Virus record (IMG/VR): IMGVR_UViG_3300034375_004361
Span: 1 to 60,853 of that record
DNA length: 60,853 nucleotides
Reading direction: 5' to 3' (one strand)
DNA from: a virus
The notes beneath the pieces are model-generated. The model ran no database searches. It saw only the letters and a list, made by a program, of their open reading frames with translations, and was not told the origin of the DNA. Made by a program: the position numbers and the translations under genes. This document shows, piece by piece, positions 56,785-60,853 of this stretch. Within the stretch, counting starts at the first letter, position 1, and each line of letters begins with the position of its first letter.

Positions 56785-57890
56785 TGCTGTGTATTTAAGT
56801 GTTGTTCTACTTTCTCTTTAACGCCTACACCCCATGTGTTATTGTCCAAGGATGTAGCCAATGTCATTCTTTCTTCGGAGAGCAACGACGTCTCTTCCGA
56901 GACACGTGCCGTGATAGACGCAAGCTCTTTTTCAAGTCTAGCCTTCGTGACCATGAGGTTTTTGAGGGTGGCGTTGCAAGCCTCCACCGCCCCAACCTTT
57001 GAGTACAGCTCCCGAGCCTTTGAGAAACTCACATCCCCCACGATAACTTCCAAGGTGGTGTTGAGGTACTTATCCTTGTCTTTTGTTTCCTCTTGGTCAA
57101 GAACCTGAAGCGTTCTCCATCCTGTGTTGCCGTAAGAGATGAGGTTGTATGTCTTCTCTTTGCAAGTCATCATAGTCAGCTTCACAGCCTCATCCCAATC
57201 CTGTTCGGTGATGAAGCAGTCGAACTTGAACGCAGGTGACTGACGTAGCTCACCTCGCTCACACTTGTCCACTAGGTTGCGAGCTACGGAAGCCTTGGCT
57301 TGGTTGTACTTGTGACGGATGTTCATCGCAAGTTCCTTGTGGTCGTTGACCCAGATAGGAACACGTGTGAAGTCTCCCGCTTTGGTTGGTTGCTCGTCGC
57401 CATGGTACAGAGCCACAGTGAGGTCTTGGGGACCGTGCTTCAAGACGTATGTATTAGGTACAGGAGAGTTCATAACCTTACGGACGTTGCTACACCCCGT
57501 GACACTGAACTTCTTGCTGAAGTGTTGAGTGATGGTGTACTCGTTGGCCTGTGTAGAAATCCACTGCTCTACACGAGATGCAACAGGGTCATACTTATCC
57601 ATGAAGCGTCTGTAGATATTCAGACACAGCTCTTCGTTGTTACTGCTCCAGTTGAAGTCTCTGATGTTCACAACCTCACCGAAGATGCGCTCCTCGAATA
57701 GCGGCATCAACCTTTGCCTCATCAACCATTGTGTGTTGTCTTTGTAGGATGCAAGGAGCTCGGCTCCGAGAGGTGAATTGATAACTGCCTTGGACTCCTC
57801 AATCTCGTTGACGTCGGCCTCTTTGACCAAGGTCAACAGCTTGTCCAACAACTCTTTGTCGTCTGTGATGTCTCTGTTACTGAATTTCAT
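56781..57890 (-). CDS. Hypothetical early protein with C-terminal coiled coil (369 aa)
   Basis: The largest unidentified early gene. The N-terminal ~110 residues are helical and acidic. The middle has beta/alpha character (NTYVLKHGPQDLTVALYHGD; VPIWVNDHKELAMNIRHKYN). The C-terminal ~90 residues form a coiled coil (LMVTKARLEKELASITARVS). No ATPase, nuclease or HTH motif seen. It lies upstream of the recombination genes and probably works with DNA or host factors, but this is only context. Confidence 0.72.
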   Translation of the reverse strand: MKFSNRDITDDKELLDKLLTLVKEADVNEIEESKAVINSPLGAELLASYKDNTQWLMRQRLMPLFEERIFGEVVNIRDFNWSSNNEELCLNIYRRFMDKYDPVASRVEQWISTQANEYTITQHFSKKFSVTGCSNVRKVMNSPVPNTYVLKHGPQDLTVALYHGDEQPTKAGDFTRVPIWVNDHKELAMNIRHKYNQAKASVARNLVDKCERGELRQSPAFKFDCFITEQDWDEAVKLTMMTCKEKTYNLISYGNTGWRTLQVLDQEETKDKDKYLNTTLEVIVGDVSFSKARELYSKVGAVEACNATLKNLMVTKARLEKELASITARVSEETSLLSEERMTLATSLDNNTWGVGVKEKVEQHLNTQQ

Positions 57891-57893
57891 AGC

Positions 57894-57992
57894 TTATTTA
57901 TTTTGATTTATTCTGATAATACATAGGACAAGTAGTCCTGATAGGTATGCTGTAAGTACAGCGAGGGCGGTGATGTCGATGATGGTCATCAT
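57894..57992 (-). CDS. Micro-protein, single membrane segment (32 aa)
   Basis: A 32-aa frame with a membrane helix (IIDITALAVLTAYLSGLLVL) and a basic tail (RINQNK). Start overlaps the upstream stop as ATGA and its stop lies 3 nt before the next start, which fits the tight operon. Small phage membrane peptides of this type often inhibit host functions; nothing specific is visible here. Confidence 0.5.
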   Translation of the reverse strand: MMTIIDITALAVLTAYLSGLLVLCIIRINQNK

Positions 57993-58153
57993 TCTTTTTG
58001 TTTTATCTGAACCTTCACGACCATGCTTGACGGCCTACCATCGTTCTTGTGAAACCATACCACAGCTTCCTTTCTGTTGTCAAACACAGGAGTTCCATCG
58101 TAGATGCGGTCGTCTATCTCGTTGTAGATGGTGTAGTAAGTTTCAATCTTCAT
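57989..58153 (-). CDS. Early hypothetical protein (54 aa)
   Basis: Start at ATG 58153, overlapping the upstream TGA. A 54-aa alpha/beta peptide (MKIETYYTIYNEIDDRIYDG, then SSMVVKVQIKQKE). A longer frame exists but would ignore the coupling. No family recognised. Confidence 0.65.
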   Translation of the reverse strand: MKIETYYTIYNEIDDRIYDGTPVFDNRKEAVVWFHKNDGRPSSMVVKVQIKQKE

Positions 58154-58383
58154 TGTTTTTGTTTTATCTGGCCTGATTCTACCATGTATTCGATGCAATC
58201 CTTCATGCGTTGGTTGATGGCCTCCATCAGGCCTTCGTTCTGAAAGAAGGTTTGGACGACCACAAGCAATGCTTCGTCCCTTGTCAGCTCGTAGCCGAGC
58301 AGGTATGCCTGTTCCTCTGCATCCTCGATGCCCCAGACAAGTTCACTGCCTGTGTATTGTCCGTCTTTGTTAATCAAATCCAT
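58150..58383 (-). CDS. Early hypothetical protein (77 aa)
   Basis: A 77-aa acidic helical protein (GIEDAEEQAYLLGYELTRDE). Preceded by intergenic element copy 2 (58400-58439), so it begins a new coupled block. Function unknown. Confidence 0.72.
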   Translation of the reverse strand: MDLINKDGQYTGSELVWGIEDAEEQAYLLGYELTRDEALLVVVQTFFQNEGLMEAINQRMKDCIEYMVESGQIKQKQ

Positions 58384-58399
58384 CGTGTATTGTATTTAA

Positions 58400-58439
58400 G
58401 GGGTTCTAGTATTAGAACGTGGGCGTTCTCGGTTTATTG
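58400..58439 (-). promoter_or_regulatory. Early-operon intergenic element, copy 2
   Basis: Contains the perfect palindrome GTTCTAGTATTAGAAC (58403-58418). On the minus strand an upstream AGAACG pairs with CGTTCT around CCCA, competing with the palindrome for the same bases. It starts at the stop codon of the upstream gene (CAATAA) and ends with CCCC. Confidence 0.65.
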
Positions 58440-58598
58440 TATGAACTTGCCCAAAAAATTGTCGGAGATTTCTGCGTGCTCTGCTCGCAAGGCAATCTGC
58501 CTGGCCCTCTCAAGGCTATTGGTTCCGATGCATTGATTCGGTGCCTCGCCTCCATGGTAGAGGTACACTGCGTACCTCATGTATTGATTCTCTTTCAT
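58434..58598 (-). CDS. Early hypothetical protein (54 aa)
   Basis: Start at ATG 58598 (MKENQYMRYAVYLYHGGEAP), coupled to the upstream stop by ATGA. The composition (strand, then ARQIALRAEHAE helix) suggests a small alpha/beta fold. Unknown function. Confidence 0.65.
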   Translation of the reverse strand: MKENQYMRYAVYLYHGGEAPNQCIGTNSLERARQIALRAEHAEISDNFLGKFIQ

Positions 58599-58768
58599 TG
58601 CGATTGTGTTTTTTCGTTTGCGCGGACGATTTGAAATCCGTCTGACATCTTGGCCGCCCAACGCTCGATTCGTGGGAGAGTTTCTTGGCACTCCTTGAGT
58701 GTGCCTTCAAACCAAATCACGGAGTCCGCCATAGATTGGTTGCTTGTGCTGATTATCTTGTGGGTCAT
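58595..58768 (-). CDS. Early hypothetical protein (57 aa)
   Basis: Start at ATG 58768 (MTHKIISTSNQSMADSVIWF). It contains WFEGTLKECQETLPRIERWA and ends DGFQIVRANEKTQSQ. Small alpha/beta protein without known family; ATGA overlap downstream, 11-nt gap upstream. Confidence 0.65.
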   Translation of the reverse strand: MTHKIISTSNQSMADSVIWFEGTLKECQETLPRIERWAAKMSDGFQIVRANEKTQSQ

Positions 58769-58779
58769 GTGAATGAATG

Positions 58780-58941
58780 TTAAAACGTAGCCCAAAGTTC
58801 TTCGACGCTGTACTTCATGTCGATGGCTTCGATGACCATCCTTTGTGCTTCGATGTCGATGCCTGCGAAAAAGCAGTAGGCATCCACCAATTCGTCTTTG
58901 TTCAAGTCATTGACAATGAATGGGTTATGTCCGTCGTACAT
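58780..58941 (-). CDS. Early acidic hypothetical protein (53 aa)
   Basis: Start at ATG 58941, sharing TAATG with the upstream stop. Very acidic helical 53-aa protein (NDLNKDELVDAYCFFAGIDI). Function unknown. Confidence 0.66.
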   Translation of the reverse strand: MYDGHNPFIVNDLNKDELVDAYCFFAGIDIEAQRMVIEAIDMKYSVEELWATF

Positions 58942-59165
58942 TATAATTCTTCTAGGTTGCAGGTGATATCGCCTTTGTTGTCGAGGTATCCTTGGAGGAT
59001 GAGATTGCGTGCGCCACGTCCATAGCTCCCTTGAAGTTGCCATGCCATGCCGCTCTTGATGAGAGATGAGAACAGCTCGATGGTTTGTGGGGCGTTGAGT
59101 TCGCCTGATTCAAAGGCGATGAGATTGGTGACAAGGTCACCCTTGGTTTGCTTTCGTTGATTCAT
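58941..59165 (-). CDS. Early hypothetical protein (74 aa)
   Basis: A 74-aa protein (LIAFESGELNAPQTIELFSS, then LIKSGMAWQLQGSYGRGARN) in a pattern seen in small proteins of many phages; no function is known to me. ATGA overlap with the 37-aa gene upstream. Confidence 0.75.
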   Translation of the reverse strand: MNQRKQTKGDLVTNLIAFESGELNAPQTIELFSSLIKSGMAWQLQGSYGRGARNLILQGYLDNKGDITCNLEEL

Positions 59166-59275
59166 TGTGCTTTGGATTCGAGGAAGTCAAGTACTTCGTT
59201 AAGTAAGAGACGGGTGCAGGAGAGGACCATGCTCCAACCTGCGTAGACTTGGATGTATACTAGTGGTTCATTCAT
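59162..59275 (-). CDS. Early micro-protein (37 aa)
   Basis: A 37-aa frame (MNEPLVYIQVYAGWSMVLSC, then a short helix LLNEVLDFLESKAQ). Start follows element copy 3; its stop overlaps the next start as ATGA. That arrangement is the main support. Confidence 0.52.
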   Translation of the reverse strand: MNEPLVYIQVYAGWSMVLSCTRLLLNEVLDFLESKAQ

Positions 59276-59281
59276 TGTTCA

Positions 59282-59321
59282 GGGGTTCTAGTATTAAAAC
59301 GTATGGGTTCTCTGTTTATTG
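59282..59321 (-). promoter_or_regulatory. Early-operon intergenic element, copy 3
   Basis: Minus strand: CAATAAACAGAGAACCCATAC, then GTTTTAATACTAGAACCCC. GTTTTA still pairs with TAGAAC through a U-G pair, so the RNA stem is kept although the DNA palindrome is broken. The preceding sequence TTAACAT-x-x-GTTGGCA is also found before copy 4. Confidence 0.6.
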
Positions 59322-59333
59322 TGCCAACTGATG

Positions 59334-59570
59334 TTAATTTTCATAAAGGTGAGACACCATGAGAAATTCTCTCCAGACCCAAGACTTGTCTGGGGCTTTA
59401 CCGCGAGCGAACATAACGGGAGACTTCCACACGTGGATGAATGGATGTGAATCAGGAAGTTCTCCTGTGCTGACTAGCTCACGCACCTTGGTCACGACGT
59501 CTTGATAGTTGTCCATCATCTTGATAGACTTGCCTGCGTATTCAATCTGAAAAACGAAGTCCTTTCTCAT
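59334..59570 (-). CDS. Early hypothetical protein (78 aa)
   Basis: A 78-aa protein with two beta strands, a helix (DNYQDVVTKVRELVSTGELP), then HPFIHVWKSPVMFARGKAPD. Start overlaps the upstream stop as ATGA. No family recognised. Confidence 0.72.
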   Translation of the reverse strand: MRKDFVFQIEYAGKSIKMMDNYQDVVTKVRELVSTGELPDSHPFIHVWKSPVMFARGKAPDKSWVWREFLMVSHLYEN

Positions 59571-59758
59571 GGGTTAATTGGTTTGCGTAGCTTGAGACCT
59601 AGGTGGTCTGCCGCATGATTCAAATGCTTCTGGGATGTGACGTTGCAGTACACGAGTTGTTGTAGTATGTCTCCTTCAATACGGCCAACGGGATGACCAT
59701 AGCTGAAGATAGTGCGTCCGTCTGAACAAAGGTTCTCTTGAAACTTGGGGAACTTCAC
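59567..59758 (-). CDS. Early hypothetical protein (63 aa)
   Basis: A 63-aa protein (MKFPKFQENLCSDGRTIFSY, ending LGLKLRKPINP), coupled at both ends by ATGA. No family recognised. Confidence 0.7.
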   Translation of the reverse strand: MKFPKFQENLCSDGRTIFSYGHPVGRIEGDILQQLVYCNVTSQKHLNHAADHLGLKLRKPINP

Positions 59759-60000
59759 GGCTCCAAGGATTGTGCAAGAGCGATGTTCGAGAGGATGTCC
59801 TCCATGCTCGAAAAGCGAATGCTGTCGGTGATGACCTTCTCTCCATCTTCTGTTCGACGTACCAAGGCAATCTCTTGTGTCGCGTCTGGCAACTCCACCA
59901 TGGAGACGAAGATGTTCTTGGATACGAAGAGTTTCATGTGTCCTCTATTTGAGCCGACCACGTGGCCGATGCTTACTGAAATTTCTTCTGGGTTCTTCAT
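59755..60000 (-). CDS. Early hypothetical protein (81 aa)
   Basis: Start at ATG 60000 (MKNPEEISVSIGHVVGSNRG) after element copy 4; a longer frame runs back through the element and is unlikely. Beta-rich first half and helical end (SMEDILSNIALAQSLEP). Unknown function. Confidence 0.7.
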   Translation of the reverse strand: MKNPEEISVSIGHVVGSNRGHMKLFVSKNIFVSMVELPDATQEIALVRRTEDGEKVITDSIRFSSMEDILSNIALAQSLEP

Positions 60001-60013
60001 TGTAATTGTGTTT

Positions 60014-60037
60014 GGGGTTCTGTTAGTAGAACGTTGG
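60014..60037 (-). promoter_or_regulatory. Early-operon intergenic element, copy 4
   Basis: Minus strand CCAACGTTCTACTAACAGAACCCC: GTTCT and AGAAC form a 5-bp inverted repeat with a 6-nt loop. It lies between ArdC and the 81-aa gene. Confidence 0.55.
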
Positions 60038-60039
60038 TG

Positions 60040-60061
60040 GGGAGGACGATATTGCCCTCCC
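60040..60061 (-). terminator. Hairpin downstream of ArdC, possible attenuator
   Basis: On the minus strand GGGAGGGC pairs with GTCCTCCC (8 pairs including one G-U) around AATATC. No T-run follows, so it is not a classical terminator; it may protect the mRNA end or work with the adjacent element copy 4. Confidence 0.45.
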
Positions 60062-60076
60062 GCTTGCCAACCAGTG

Positions 60077-60853
60077 TTAATTTCCAAGGATGCAGTCAAC
60101 AGCCTTCATCGCTTGGGTGCATGCGCTGACAAGGAACTTCTTGTCGTTGCCAATCTTGGCAATCCATCCGTTGATGTATGCCTGTGAGTTCGTCTCGTCA
60201 GACTTGGGTTGCAGACCCACGATGCCCGTGAGGAACTGCGCTCCAACTTCTGCCACGAGTTCTTCCTTGCTGTAGTTCTCGTCACCGAATGCGTTCATGT
60301 CAACCAAGGTCTTTCGATTCAACAGCGTCTCGTGTCCTGTGCTGTGCGTCAACTCGTGGAAGAGCACCTTGTAGTAGTCGTCGGAGGACACGAAGGTCTC
60401 CATCTTCGGCATCTGGACGTGGTGTGTCGCAGGCTTGTAGTATGCTCGGTCACCTCCCTGCTTCAGGCTTGGCCGTCCCTTGAACTGCTCGTAGATAGCT
60501 TCGGCTCGCTCGATGGGCGTTGCATCATTGCTTGCCTCCACGGATTCTCGCTTGGGTTCGATGCCGTCACATTGAGCAACGTTGAACACGTTGTAGGCTC
60601 GAAGTGAGAACATTTTCTCGTAGGCCATGCCGATAGGAATGTCAGACTCCTTCTTGTAGATTTTCTTGTCCTCTCCCTTGAAGAAGATGTTCCAGAAGAT
60701 GACCATGGTGGATTTCTCTCCCTTGCGAACCTGACCACCGAGACCTTCAGCCTGCTTGTAGGTCAACCACTCGTTGTGGTCGTACCCCCTGTCCTCCATC
60801 TCGGCGAACAGCATGAACACGTTCATCCCTTTGTACGGACGGCCAGTTGCTCG
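60077..60853 (-). CDS. ArdC-like antirestriction protein, C-terminal part (continues at 241-1)
   Basis: Bases 60077-60726 hold the rest of the 296-aa ArdC-like protein; 60727-60853 duplicate 1-127. The N-terminal single-strand DNA-binding domain ends around MVIFWNIFFKGEDKK. The C-terminal domain is a zinc protease: YYKVLFHELTHSTGHETLL with His204-Glu205 and His208 (whole-protein numbering), followed by YSKEELVAEVGAQFLTGIVG with the third-ligand Glu. ArdC shields entering DNA from restriction enzymes, which fits expression in the early operon. Confidence 0.92.
   Translation of the reverse strand, partial: RATGRPYKGMNVFMLFAEMEDRGYDHNEWLTYKQAEGLGGQVRKGEKSTMVIFWNIFFKGEDKKIYKKESDIPIGMAYEKMFSLRAYNVFNVAQCDGIEPKRESVEASNDATPIERAEAIYEQFKGRPSLKQGGDRAYYKPATHHVQMPKMETFVSSDDYYKVLFHELTHSTGHETLLNRKTLVDMNAFGDENYSKEELVAEVGAQFLTGIVGLQPKSDETNSQAYINGWIAKIGNDKKFLVSACTQAMKAVDCILGN
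60727..60853. repeat. Contig-end direct repeat (right copy)
   Basis: Exact second copy of bases 1-127. Removing one copy gives a 60,726-bp circle. No inverted repeat or other end structure is seen next to it. Confidence 0.97.

Noticed and set aside
60077-60853. ArdC as a truncated gene
   Set aside because: The missing N-terminus is found at 241-1 once the circle is closed.

Overview
The window is a complete genome of a tailed, probably short-tailed (podovirus-like) phage. Bases 1-127 are repeated exactly at 60727-60853, so the contig closes into a circle of 60,726 bp; the 127-base length is that of a common assembler k-mer, so the repeat is probably an assembly overlap rather than a packaged terminal repeat. 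The ardC-like gene is cut by the arbitrary contig ends. The host is most likely a member of the Bacteroidota (Flavobacteria-like). The 8-mer TATATTTG, or the looser TAnnTTTG (the -7 box of that phylum), recurs in front of plus-strand genes. The primase has a BT4734/VirE-type N-terminus, and one secreted protein ends in what looks like a type IX secretion sorting domain.

Layout. A 635-bp non-coding region (1535-2169) separates two divergent arms. The minus arm runs leftwards from 1534 through the contig junction to 49626. It starts with many tiny genes joined by ATGA stop/start overlaps, plus ArdC. It then carries an ERF annealing protein, a PD-(D/E)XK exonuclease, an SSB-like protein, a tRNA-Arg(TCT), DnaA-domain-IV-like proteins, a primase-helicase and two more PD-(D/E)XK proteins. 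This is the early, replication and recombination region. No DNA polymerase, RNA polymerase, integrase or ligase was recognised, so the phage probably borrows the host replisome and transcription machinery.

The plus arm (2170-49629) carries virion and lysis genes. In order these are small basic proteins, a lytic transglycosylase, fibres, a tandem GroES-like protein, terminase and portal, and a BppU-like protein with a 1317-aa beta-roll fibre. Further fibres, a scaffold and the major capsid protein follow, then head-tail ring-like proteins, an 1824-aa muzzle-like protein and three internal (ejected) proteins, the last of 3437 aa with a zinc protease motif. The order from capsid to muzzle to huge cargo proteins resembles crAss-like phages, but the giant protein looks like a polyvalent metalloprotease protein rather than an RNA polymerase; this comparison is from memory. 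Only two genes in this arm face the other way: a small exported peptide and a winged-helix regulator sitting on the opposite strand to a TATATTTG box.

The end of the plus arm is a lysis and envelope cassette: a DUF5675 protein with a second, membrane-spanning gene apparently embedded in another frame, a two-TM holin candidate, a signal-peptide beta-barrel protein, a TM/coiled-coil protein, an exported thioredoxin fold lacking both active-site cysteines, and the T9SS-cargo-like protein. The most interesting signals are the embedded lysis ORF, the envelope cassette, a ~40-nt palindromic element at every sizeable gap of the early tiny-gene operon, 54-aa fibre repeats kept identical in protein but scrambled at synonymous sites, -7 boxes placed 4-5 nt from ATG (leaderless transcripts), and a tRNA-like/structured RNA cluster.
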